Assembly (NCBI GenBank): GCA_044235425.1
Contig: JBIIHW010000023.1
Coordinates: 25,121 to 89,120, forward strand
Length of the DNA stretch: 64,000 nt
Reading direction: 5' to 3'
Source of the DNA: JBJSXJ01 sp044235425
Lineage (GTDB): Bacteria; Planctomycetota; Planctomycetia; Pirellulales; Pirellulaceae
The notes under the pieces are model-generated. The model was not told the DNA's origin. It made no database searches and saw only the letters and a program-made list of their open reading frames with translations. The stretch's first letter is position 1; each line of letters begins with the position of its first letter. Positions 8,225 to 16,211 of this stretch are shown here, one piece after another. The translations under genes were made by a program, and so were the position numbers.

Positions 8225-9112
8225 ATGCCTCTGGGTCGATGGGTGATCGGTGGGCTGATGATGTGGCTGGCGGGCTGCGCCGGCGGGGCGTTGGCCGAGG
8301 TCCGGCAACTCACCACCGACGGGCGTTTGAAGGATTCGCCCACTTTTATCGACGCGACTGGTCAAGAGCTGGTTTACGTGGTGCAAGAAACTCCGCAGCT
8401 CATGCGCGCGATGCGGCTGAGTCTGGCCGATGGAACAATCAACTCACTCAACCCGGAATGGTCGAAGAACGAATTCGAGCCGGCATTTGCGCGGGATGGA
8501 TCTTGGTTGGCAACTGTTCAAAGCCGAGGGAATTTGAGCATGGCGCTGGTGATGCGTCCCTTTCCGCGTGGTAAGGAAGTCGAATTGCCTCCCGAAGGTG
8601 GCTTTTGTGGGTTCCGCAGTCCAACCTTCACACCGGATGGCAAACAGATTTACTACAGTTTTGCGGATCGCGATCGCCAAGCGATTATGGCGGTCAATCG
8701 CGAAGGTGGAGATAAGCGGACCATCATTGATGGACCTGGGCATGCCAACTGGCCGACGTTCAGTCCCGATGGTAAACAGCTCGCCTTCGCTTCCACTCGC
8801 CACGGCAACTACGAAATCTATGTGACGCAGCCGGACGGCACCGCCCCCCGACGACTCACCGATCATCCGCGTCAGGACATTCGACCACGATTTTCTCCCG
8901 ATGGTAAGCGAATCGTGTTCACCAGTGGTCGAGATGGTAACTATGAGATTTATGTGATGGCCGCTGATGGGACCAACCTGCGGCGACTCACCCAGCAACC
9001 GGAACGCGATGACTATGCCTGCTGGCACCCCGATTCTCGACATTTAGTCTATGTCTCCGAGCGGGCCGGACGTTATGACCTCTATCTGCTCGACGCCGAC
9101 GCAGGCCCCTAA
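8225..9112 (+). CDS. TolB-like PD40 beta-propeller protein, probable lipoprotein
   Basis: 295-residue exported propeller. The signal region MMWLAGCAGG has a lipobox-like LAGC, suggesting membrane anchoring. At least four PD40/WD40-like repeats are visible, each with the pattern (F/P)SPDGK..(V/A)F.S.R.GNYEIYV...DGT..RRLT, for example around residues 175-215 and 218-258. Such propellers act as binding scaffolds in the periplasm (TolB, protease-associated propellers). It begins nine bases after the DUF1501 stop and is probably translated from the same transcript. Confidence 0.85.
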   Translation: MPLGRWVIGGLMMWLAGCAGGALAEVRQLTTDGRLKDSPTFIDATGQELVYVVQETPQLMRAMRLSLADGTINSLNPEWSKNEFEPAFARDGSWLATVQSRGNLSMALVMRPFPRGKEVELPPEGGFCGFRSPTFTPDGKQIYYSFADRDRQAIMAVNREGGDKRTIIDGPGHANWPTFSPDGKQLAFASTRHGNYEIYVTQPDGTAPRRLTDHPRQDIRPRFSPDGKRIVFTSGRDGNYEIYVMAADGTNLRRLTQQPERDDYACWHPDSRHLVYVSERAGRYDLYLLDADAGP

Positions 9113-9130
9113 GCTCTAGAGGTCTTGACC

Positions 9131-9271
9131 TTGAATCACCGAAAACCGCATTTGCCGAGCAAAATCTGTGTGGTCTGCCAGCGTCCATTCCTGTGGCGGA
9201 AGAAGTGGGCGAAGGTTTGGAACGAAGTGCGCTACTGTTCGGAGGCGTGTCGGCGGCAGCGACCACGCTGA
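9131..9271 (+). CDS. DUF2256 small zinc-binding-type protein
   Basis: A 46-codon gene starting with TTG. The protein matches the DUF2256 pattern: a KICVVCQRPF segment, then WRKKWAKVWNEVRYCSEACRR and a basic end. Two CxxC-like pairs, C13/C16 and C36/C40, suggest a small zinc site. AGAGG at 9118-9122 is eight bases before TTG 9131, which decides the start over the TTG at 9125. The protein is conserved in many bacteria, often beside photolyase-related or unrelated genes, and has no established function. It lies 18 bases after the propeller gene and may be the last cistron of that operon. Confidence 0.8.
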   Translation: MNHRKPHLPSKICVVCQRPFLWRKKWAKVWNEVRYCSEACRRQRPR

Positions 9272-9429
9272 ATTTCTGAGCGGCTCGGAGGGTGTCAGCA
9301 GGTCGCCATCTTGTTACAATCCGAACTCGCCGGCGACCAGCGGAAGAAAGCCGCCGCGGGACGTGGATCATTGCGTGTGCAGCGATGAGTGGTAAGGCTG
9401 AGCGGTAAGGGGAGAGAGAAGGACGAGGC

Positions 9430-10359
9430 ATGGCGTCAGGGCCGACGTGGGATACGATCGCAATTGTGGGCGTGGGGCTCATCGGCGGCTCGATCGGCCT
9501 TGCTCTGAAAAAACGGCGGTTGTGTCGCCAAATCATTGGCATCGGACGCCGTCCCGCTCCACTGCGAACCGCCAAACAGCTTGGCGCAATCGACGTCGCC
9601 ACTACGAACTGGGAACGCGGTGTGGCCTCCGCTCAACTTGTCGTCGTCTGCACTCCCGTGGATCAGGTCGTCGAGCATGTGCAACGAGTGCGAGCGGCCT
9701 GTCCCGCCTCAACCATCATCACCGACGTGGGCAGCACCAAGGCCCGCATTGTCGCGGCACTCGATCATCCGCTCACCACCTCCCCCTCAATCACTTCCCC
9801 GAGTGCGGCCACTGCTGTGTCTGCCGCCTCGGCAGCAGCCAGGCAAGTTCCCTCGGTCGCTCGCTTTGTCGGCAGTCATCCGATGGCGGGGAGCGAGAAG
9901 ACGGGAGTGCGTCATGCCACGGCCGATTTGTTTGACGGCAAGACGGTGATTGTGACCCCGAGTGGGACAAGTGGGACGGCGGCTGTGCGCACAGTGGAAC
10001 GCTGGTGGCGGGCGATCGGCGGTCGCGTGGTGCGCATGACACCGGACGAACATGATGCTGCCGTGGCCTCCATCAGCCACGCGCCACACCTGGTGGCTGC
10101 GGCACTGGCTGCCACCTCACCGCGCCAGCATCTCCGGTTGATCGGCGGTGGTTGGCGTGATACGACTCGCATCGCGGCGGGTGATCCGGAACTCTGGCGA
10201 CAGATTTTTCTGGATAATCGTGAACAGCTGCTGCGGTCGCTGGCAAATTTTTCGGCGGTTATCGATCAGTATCAACAAGCATTGCAGCGTGGCGATTCCG
10301 CCGCCCTGCTGAAGTTGCTCGAACTAGGAAAGAAGATTCGCGATGCTGTGGGAAATTGA
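9430..10359 (+). CDS. tyrA: Prephenate dehydrogenase
   Basis: 309-residue NAD(P)-dependent enzyme of tyrosine biosynthesis that oxidatively decarboxylates prephenate (or arogenate). The Rossmann motif G14-V-G16-L-I-G19 is at the N-terminus, VVVCTPVDQV (71-80) and DVGSTK (99-104) follow, and the catalytic histidine sits in FVGSHPMAGSEKTGV (H150). Residues 115-140 are a Ser/Ala/Thr-rich insertion between the nucleotide domain and the catalytic segment, not part of the usual core. No chorismate mutase or ACT domain is evident. The 3' end overlaps purL by 17 bases, implying translational coupling of tyrosine and purine genes. Confidence 0.92.
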   Translation: MASGPTWDTIAIVGVGLIGGSIGLALKKRRLCRQIIGIGRRPAPLRTAKQLGAIDVATTNWERGVASAQLVVVCTPVDQVVEHVQRVRAACPASTIITDVGSTKARIVAALDHPLTTSPSITSPSAATAVSAASAAARQVPSVARFVGSHPMAGSEKTGVRHATADLFDGKTVIVTPSGTSGTAAVRTVERWWRAIGGRVVRMTPDEHDAAVASISHAPHLVAAALAATSPRQHLRLIGGGWRDTTRIAAGDPELWRQIFLDNREQLLRSLANFSAVIDQYQQALQRGDSAALLKLLELGKKIRDAVGN

Positions 10360-13309
10360 TATTTACCCGAGAGCGGGAGAACCCGATCGTGCTGGGAAGA
10401 GTATGGCAGCAGCGGCTGCCGATTTCGGACTCGGCGCGAGCCTCCACATTCAGAGTGCGCGGGGTTTCTTGATTGAGGGCGACCTGACGGCAGCCCAAGC
10501 TGAACAACTGGCCCGTGAACTGCTCGCCGATACCGTCGTGGAAACGACGATTACGGCGGTGGTCGGTGATCCGCGACTGAGTTCACCGCCGACTGCGGCA
10601 GCCTCCTCTTCAACGCAACTCATCCATGTTCTGCCAAAGCCTGGAGTGATGGATCCAGTCGCTCAGACAGCCCAGCAGGCGATCACGGATTTTGGTTTCA
10701 CGGTGACGGCCGTGAGAACGCTCAATAAGTACTGGGTGAGTGGAGTCACTGCCGATCAGATCAAGCTGCTGTCGACTCGGATTCTCGCCAACGATTCGGT
10801 GGAGCAAGTCATTCTTGGACCGCTGCAACTGGAACGGCTCCAAGTGGGCACTCCCTATGCCTTCAAACTGCAGACGGTGCCGCTCCGATCACTCGATGAT
10901 GATGGCCTGCAACGACTCAGCAAAACTGGTCAGCTTTATCTGACCCTGGTGGAAATGCAGACGATCCAGCGCTACTTCCAGCAACTGAAGCGCGATCCGA
11001 CCGACATTGAACTCGAGACGGTTGCGCAGACATGGAGTGAGCATTGCAGCCACAAGACTCTCGCCGGTCGCATCGCGTATCGCGACGAGCGTGGTGAACG
11101 ACGTTTCGAGAACATGCTGAAGGAGACGATCTTCGCCGCCACTCAGCAGATTCGCCGTGATCTCGGTGAGCAGGATTGGTGCGTAAGCGTGTTCAAAGAC
11201 AACGCTGGCATTGTGCGCTTCGACGACCAATACAACGTGGTCTTCAAAGTGGAAACGCACAACCATCCGTCTGCAATCGAACCTTATGGAGGTGCCAATA
11301 CAGGGCTGGGCGGAGTCATTCGTGATCCGCTGGGAACAGGCCTAGGAGCGAAGCCCGTTTGCAACACGGATGTCTTTTGCTTTGCGCCACCCGACACGCC
11401 CGCTGACAAACTTCCACCCGGAGTTCTGCATCCTCGACGCGTGATGAAGGGCGTGGTGTCGGGCGTGCGAGACTATGGCAACCGCATGGGAATCCCGACC
11501 GTCAACGGCGCGATTTACTTCGACCCGCGCTATCTCGGCAATCCGCTGGTCTACTGCGGCAATGTAGGCTTGATCCCACGCGATAAATCAACCAAGCAAG
11601 TGCAAACTGGTGATTGGATTGTGGCCGTCGGTGGTCGTACCGGGCGCGATGGCATTCACGGTGCCACCTTCAGCTCGGCAGAACTCACCAGCGAAAGCGA
11701 ATCGATTTCGGGTGGAGCGGTGCAGATTGGCAACGCGATTACCGAGAAGATGGTGGTCGATGTGCTGCTGGCCGCTCGCGACCGCAATCTCTTCCATGCG
11801 GTTACCGATTGCGGTGCCGGCGGCTTTTCCAGTGCCGTAGGTGAGATGGGGGAGGAGATCGGTGCAGTGGTTTGGCTGGACAAAGCTCCGCTCAAGTATG
11901 ACGGGCTTTCCTATACGGAAATCTGGATTTCGGAAGCTCAAGAGCGCATGGTGCTCGCCGTTTCTCCCGAGCAGTGGAACGAATTTCATTCGCTCTGCAA
12001 ATCCGAAGGAGTGGAAGCGACGATCATTGGCCAGTTCGTGCCGACCGGTCGCTTGCAACTGAAGTATCACGATCATGTCGTGGGCGATTTGAGCATGGAG
12101 TTTCTGCATGAGGGCCGGCCACCCATCGTGCGCGACGCAGTGTATGCTCCGCAGCCCACAATGCCGCTGCGCAGCTGCACGACGAAACAAGCGGGCTTCG
12201 GTATCCGAGCGGCTGGCGAAGTGCTGCGTGAAATCTTGAGTTCGCTGAATGTGGCCAGCAAGGAATGGGTAATTCGGCAATATGATCATGAGGTGCAAGG
12301 GGGCAGTGTCGTGAAGCCACTGGTGGGAGTGGCGAATGACGGCCCCAGCGACGCGGCCGTCGTCCGACCCGTGCTTGGTTCCCGCCGTGGACTAGTGATC
12401 TCCTGCGGCATGAATCCTCGTTTCGGCGATCTCGATCCCTATCACATGGCGGCGAGTGCCATCGATGAGGCGATTCGGAATAATGTGGCTGTGGGCGCTG
12501 ACCCGTCGCGAATCGCGATTCTCGATAACTTCTGCTGGGGCTACACCGATCGCCCCGAAACACTCGGCTCCCTCGTTCGCGCCGCGCTGGCTTGCTATGA
12601 CCTCGCCGTCGCTCTGGGTACTCCGTTCATCAGCGGTAAAGATAGTTTGAATAATGAATTCAGCTATCTGGTTGATGGGCAAAAGCAGACGATTGCCATT
12701 CCCTCGTCGCTGCTCATCAGCGCTCTGGGCCAAGTCGATGATGTTCGTCAATGCATCACGATGGATTTGAAAGCGGCAGGCAATCGACTTTATCAAGTCG
12801 GTGTGACGCATGCGGAACTCGGTGGCTCCCACTACGCACTCGTCGAAGGATTGGAGGGAGGTGCGGCGCCCCAAGTGCATGCCGCGACTGCGCGACAGAT
12901 CTTCTCTCATCTGCACGCCGCCATTCAAGCCGGAACCGTTCGCTCCTGCCACGACTTGAGCGAAGGTGGACTAGCGGTGGCAGTCGCCGAAATGGCCTTC
13001 GCGGGTGGCCTGGGGGCGACAATCAATTTGTCCACTGTGCCCCATGACCTGACCACCACGCAGCCTGATGAACAAGCGACGACCTTGCTCTTCTCTGAAT
13101 CGAACACTCGGTTCCTCTGCGAAGTAGAAGAAAGTCGAGCAGATGAGTTTGAGCGACTGTTGCATGGAGTTCGTTGGGGATTGATCGGACGAGTGACTGC
13201 GGAGGGAGTGCTGCGAGTGACTCAGACTTCCGCAGCAGGTGAGACGGTTGTCCTGCAGGATGAAGTACCAGCACTCAAGGAATGCTGGCAGGCACCACTT
13301 CGCTGGTAA
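10343..13309 (+). CDS. purL: Phosphoribosylformylglycinamidine synthase, PurL subunit with N-terminal PurS-like repeats
   Basis: 988-residue FGAM synthase (step four of purine synthesis: FGAR plus glutamine-derived ammonia and ATP to FGAM). Residues 1-75 and 91-165 look like two PurS-like domains joined by a Pro/Ser/Ala linker. The synthase core starts with the linker and catalytic block TWSEHCSHK (230-238), then ETHNHPSAIEPYGGANTG (304-321), VNGAIYFDP, the second ATP-site half (VTDCGAGGFSSAVGEMGEE) and SGKDSLNNEF. There is no C-terminal glutaminase; that is the separate purQ just downstream. The architecture is therefore intermediate between small PurL plus free PurS and the large single-chain PurL. 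Confidence 0.93.
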   Translation: MLWEIDIYPRAGEPDRAGKSMAAAAADFGLGASLHIQSARGFLIEGDLTAAQAEQLARELLADTVVETTITAVVGDPRLSSPPTAAASSSTQLIHVLPKPGVMDPVAQTAQQAITDFGFTVTAVRTLNKYWVSGVTADQIKLLSTRILANDSVEQVILGPLQLERLQVGTPYAFKLQTVPLRSLDDDGLQRLSKTGQLYLTLVEMQTIQRYFQQLKRDPTDIELETVAQTWSEHCSHKTLAGRIAYRDERGERRFENMLKETIFAATQQIRRDLGEQDWCVSVFKDNAGIVRFDDQYNVVFKVETHNHPSAIEPYGGANTGLGGVIRDPLGTGLGAKPVCNTDVFCFAPPDTPADKLPPGVLHPRRVMKGVVSGVRDYGNRMGIPTVNGAIYFDPRYLGNPLVYCGNVGLIPRDKSTKQVQTGDWIVAVGGRTGRDGIHGATFSSAELTSESESISGGAVQIGNAITEKMVVDVLLAARDRNLFHAVTDCGAGGFSSAVGEMGEEIGAVVWLDKAPLKYDGLSYTEIWISEAQERMVLAVSPEQWNEFHSLCKSEGVEATIIGQFVPTGRLQLKYHDHVVGDLSMEFLHEGRPPIVRDAVYAPQPTMPLRSCTTKQAGFGIRAAGEVLREILSSLNVASKEWVIRQYDHEVQGGSVVKPLVGVANDGPSDAAVVRPVLGSRRGLVISCGMNPRFGDLDPYHMAASAIDEAIRNNVAVGADPSRIAILDNFCWGYTDRPETLGSLVRAALACYDLAVALGTPFISGKDSLNNEFSYLVDGQKQTIAIPSSLLISALGQVDDVRQCITMDLKAAGNRLYQVGVTHAELGGSHYALVEGLEGGAAPQVHAATARQIFSHLHAAIQAGTVRSCHDLSEGGLAVAVAEMAFAGGLGATINLSTVPHDLTTTQPDEQATTLLFSESNTRFLCEVEESRADEFERLLHGVRWGLIGRVTAEGVLRVTQTSAAGETVVLQDEVPALKECWQAPLRW

Positions 13310-13396
13310 CAGCGGACGAGTGCTTGTGGTCACGATTGTATAAACGCCAGATGTTGTTGTTTTGAGTTTCATTCCTTCAGCCCTTTGTCGGTCAAC

Positions 13397-14179
13397 ATGC
13401 CAGCTCCACGTGTCCTGATCTTGCGTGCGCCCGGAACCAATTGCGATGTGGAAACTGCTTACGCCTTTGAACTGGCGGGAGCGGTCACGGAGCGTATTCA
13501 TATCAACCAACTGCTTGAGACTCCGGATCTCACCAAGCGCTTTCAAGTGCTTTGCTTGCCAGGTGGTTTCAGTTATGGCGACGATGTTGCCGCTGGCCGA
13601 ATTCTCGCCAATCAGTTTCGACATCACCTGTCAGCAACTCTGCAAGAGTTCAAACAGGCGGGACATTTGATTCTTGGTGTCTGCAACGGTTTCCAGATCC
13701 TTATCAAATCTGGAGTGCTACTGGCAGATGAACCGGCCGGTCCACCCGCTACGTTAACGTGGAGCGAATCGGGGCGCTACCAAGATCGCTGGGTGGATGT
13801 GGTGGTCGATGGCAGCAAGTGTGTCTTTTTACAGGGCGTCCAAACGATGTACCTGCCGATCGCGCACGCCGAGGGCAAGTTTGTGACGCGCGATCGTGAC
13901 ACGTTATCGCGACTGTGCACCGCCGGACAACTCGCCTTGCGCTACGGCACCCAGCCAACCCAATCCGTCGACGATTGCTGGCCATTCCCTGTAAATCCCA
14001 ATGGTGCCTGGGCGAATGTGGCGGGCGTGTGTGATGAAACAGGTCGAGTGTTTGGGTTGATGCCGCATCCCGAACGACACCTCGACCCTACAAATCATCC
14101 CCAGTGGACGCGATTGCCACCGCGCGAACATGGCGATGGCCTGAAGCTATTCCAAAACGCGGTCCAGTACTTTGGCTAA
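13397..14179 (+). CDS. purQ: Phosphoribosylformylglycinamidine synthase, glutaminase subunit PurQ
   Basis: 260-residue class I glutamine amidotransferase that supplies ammonia to PurL. APGTNCD (11-17), the oxyanion region LPGGFSYGDD (54-63), the nucleophile C96 in LGVCNGFQ and the His-Glu pair in GLMPHPERH near the C-terminus are all present. I start at ATG 13397 (MPAPRV), since the in-frame TTG at 13385 only adds four residues. It follows purL by 87 bases and probably shares its transcript. Confidence 0.93.
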   Translation: MPAPRVLILRAPGTNCDVETAYAFELAGAVTERIHINQLLETPDLTKRFQVLCLPGGFSYGDDVAAGRILANQFRHHLSATLQEFKQAGHLILGVCNGFQILIKSGVLLADEPAGPPATLTWSESGRYQDRWVDVVVDGSKCVFLQGVQTMYLPIAHAEGKFVTRDRDTLSRLCTAGQLALRYGTQPTQSVDDCWPFPVNPNGAWANVAGVCDETGRVFGLMPHPERHLDPTNHPQWTRLPPREHGDGLKLFQNAVQYFG

Positions 14180-14206
14180 GAACGGTTTGATGCGAGCTCG
14201 ACCAGT

Positions 14207-15301
14207 CTATTGGATGCTCGTATAGTCCACGATCGTTTTAATGCCCTGCGCGGTGCGATGTTCGTAATGCCAAAGCGCATCGGCAGGAGTCACGTGAGCG
14301 GTGATCAGACTGCGCAGCTGCTGGGCATGAGTGGCTTGCAACTGCTCAAGATGCGCTAGCGCATCGATAAAATCTCGCGGTGCAGAATTAACAGTCGCCA
14401 GATGTAAATGATTTCGCAGGATACCATCCCGCATCAATTGTTCTACGTTGAGTCGCCGTGGTTCAGGGAGTCGAGTGCTGCCGAGCCAGACCATGACGCC
14501 GCGCGAAGCTAATGACCTAGCCGCCTCCACCATCAACTCGTCGCTGCCCGTGCATTCTAAGATCAAGTCGTAGCCGTCGCGTTCCACATCCACCGCAGAC
14601 CACGACGAATTCAACGAGTGGTAGGTGGCTCCAAATTGACGTGCGAGATCGGCGCGAAAGGTAGAGGGATCGTCGCGTCCTACCATCGTCACGGGCCAGC
14701 CACGCGAAATCGCGGCGAGCAGTGCAGTGAACGCAATTGGTCCCTGTCCAGTCACCAGAACGCGCGGTGGATCGGCTACCCAGGTGCTGGGCGTGAGTCG
14801 AGCTTGCTGGACGACAAACGCTTCATTAACAGCCTTCTCGGAGACCGCCAGCGGTTCCGCAAGCACCGCAATTTCGCGGAGTTCCGGTTTTACCTTCAGC
14901 AAGTGCTGCGGCTCGTCGAGCCACCATTCAGCAGAAAAACCATCCGCATGAAAAATCCCACGCTCGACAAAACAGCCAAACGCCAGCATGTCCACTCGAT
15001 GCCGCTGGGCGAATTCCGGCAGAGCTCGACGTACCACCGGAACCACTAAATCGCCTGGCTTTACACTGCTGACCTCCGCACCAACTCGCTCGACTCGTCC
15101 TAAACACTCGTGCCCCAGCACCAAGTGCGGCGCACCTACTGGCACGGCAGGACGCTGTGACAACAGAATCTCGCGATCGGTTCCACAAACTCCCAGCGTC
15201 AAGGTGCGACACAACACCTCGCCCGCCTCCGGTTCCCGGACGTCCGGGATGTCGACGAGCGCCGGTTGGATCGAGCCAGGACGAGCAGCGATGGCGAGCA
15301 T
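14207..15301 (-). CDS. Medium-chain dehydrogenase, glucose-1-dehydrogenase-like, without structural zinc site
   Basis: 364-residue MDR-family NAD(P)-dependent oxidoreductase closest in layout to glucose/aldose 1-dehydrogenases. Catalytic zinc ligands are C39 (GVCGTDREI) and H64-E65 (LGHECLG); RVLVTGQGPIAFTAL is the nucleotide-binding turn, with GQGPIA instead of GxGxxG. The lobe at 88-112 (PVVRRALPEFAQRHRVDMLAFGC) lacks the four-cysteine structural zinc motif usually found here. The downstream VERGIFHADGFSAEWW segment agrees with the glucose dehydrogenase group. It follows the intradiol dioxygenase by 37 bases on the same strand, so a shared catabolic transcript is plausible. Substrate not established. 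Confidence 0.85.
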   Translation of the reverse strand: MLAIAARPGSIQPALVDIPDVREPEAGEVLCRTLTLGVCGTDREILLSQRPAVPVGAPHLVLGHECLGRVERVGAEVSSVKPGDLVVPVVRRALPEFAQRHRVDMLAFGCFVERGIFHADGFSAEWWLDEPQHLLKVKPELREIAVLAEPLAVSEKAVNEAFVVQQARLTPSTWVADPPRVLVTGQGPIAFTALLAAISRGWPVTMVGRDDPSTFRADLARQFGATYHSLNSSWSAVDVERDGYDLILECTGSDELMVEAARSLASRGVMVWLGSTRLPEPRRLNVEQLMRDGILRNHLHLATVNSAPRDFIDALAHLEQLQATHAQQLRSLITAHVTPADALWHYEHRTAQGIKTIVDYTSIQ

Positions 15302-15338
15302 ACGAGTTCTGCGGAAGGTGTGACAGCAGCGCGGGTGA

Positions 15339-16061
15339 CTATGCTTCGGGAGTGAAGCCCATGATCAAATCAAAGCGCGCCGCCAACTCACCAATTTTCG
15401 AATTGGGAAGAGGATCAAAAGCGATGGTAATGTTGTTGCGCGCCTTTTCGTCACGCACCGACTTCCATATTCCATCCCTCTCGTTCGCCGGCTCACCCTT
15501 GATGTAACACTGCGTCGTGAACTTCTTCTGTCCCTTGGCCTTTACCGCAAAATGGATGTGCGGAGTGCGACCAGGATACGGCACCGGCTTGATCGTGCGG
15601 AAATAATACTCACCCGTCGAACCAGTCAGAAATCGACCGAAGCCTTGGAAATTGCCGTCCCGTTTTTCAATGTTCCCCGACTTCGTGTGCTGATAGGCAC
15701 CCTGAGAATCGCATTGCCAGATTTCGACCAGCGCGTTGCGCAGCGGATTGCCGCGGGCGTCCAGCACTCGGCCCGATAAATGGGTAATCTTTCCCACTCC
15801 TGGTGTGATCGAATCGTTCACAATGATCAGATCGTTGTCGGTATCGAGTGGAAGTTTGTCGGGATAGAACGGACCTTCGGTTTGAGCCGGAGTTCGCGTC
15901 AATTCCTCGGCAAACAAACCTGGCACCGTGAAGAGTGACGGTGTGAGGCTGGCATAACACGCAGCAGAAAGGGCCGTTGTCTGGATAAACTTTCTGCGCC
16001 CGAGATAGAGCTTGGCGGTGGAAGCTACGGAAGTGATAAGTTCGCGATCGACCGAGTGCAT
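15339..16061 (-). CDS. Intradiol ring-cleavage dioxygenase family protein, Tat-exported
   Basis: 240-residue member of the intradiol dioxygenase (protocatechuate 3,4-dioxygenase beta-like) family. An N-terminal LGRRKFIQTTALSAACYASL is a twin-arginine signal. The core shows EGPFYPDKLP, LSGRVLDARGNPL, VEIWQCDSQGAYQHT, and the iron-ligand strand YYFRTIKPVPYPGRTPHIHF with its Tyr and two His. Exported homologues are abundant in planctomycetes and their true substrates (catecholic or other) are unknown. The transcript likely continues into the MDR dehydrogenase gene. Confidence 0.9.
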   Translation of the reverse strand: MHSVDRELITSVASTAKLYLGRRKFIQTTALSAACYASLTPSLFTVPGLFAEELTRTPAQTEGPFYPDKLPLDTDNDLIIVNDSITPGVGKITHLSGRVLDARGNPLRNALVEIWQCDSQGAYQHTKSGNIEKRDGNFQGFGRFLTGSTGEYYFRTIKPVPYPGRTPHIHFAVKAKGQKKFTTQCYIKGEPANERDGIWKSVRDEKARNNITIAFDPLPNSKIGELAARFDLIMGFTPEA

Positions 16062-16211
16062 GATGATCTCCCAAATGGCGGTTGACGACCTGGGGATGAT
16101 ACCGCACGGAGAGGCGTGCGCCGAGAATCAAATTGGATTGGCATTGAGCGATTCGTAATTTTTTTGTATTAGCCCCGTCCTCATCTCATCGCTCTTCGCA
16201 GGAACTGGCTT

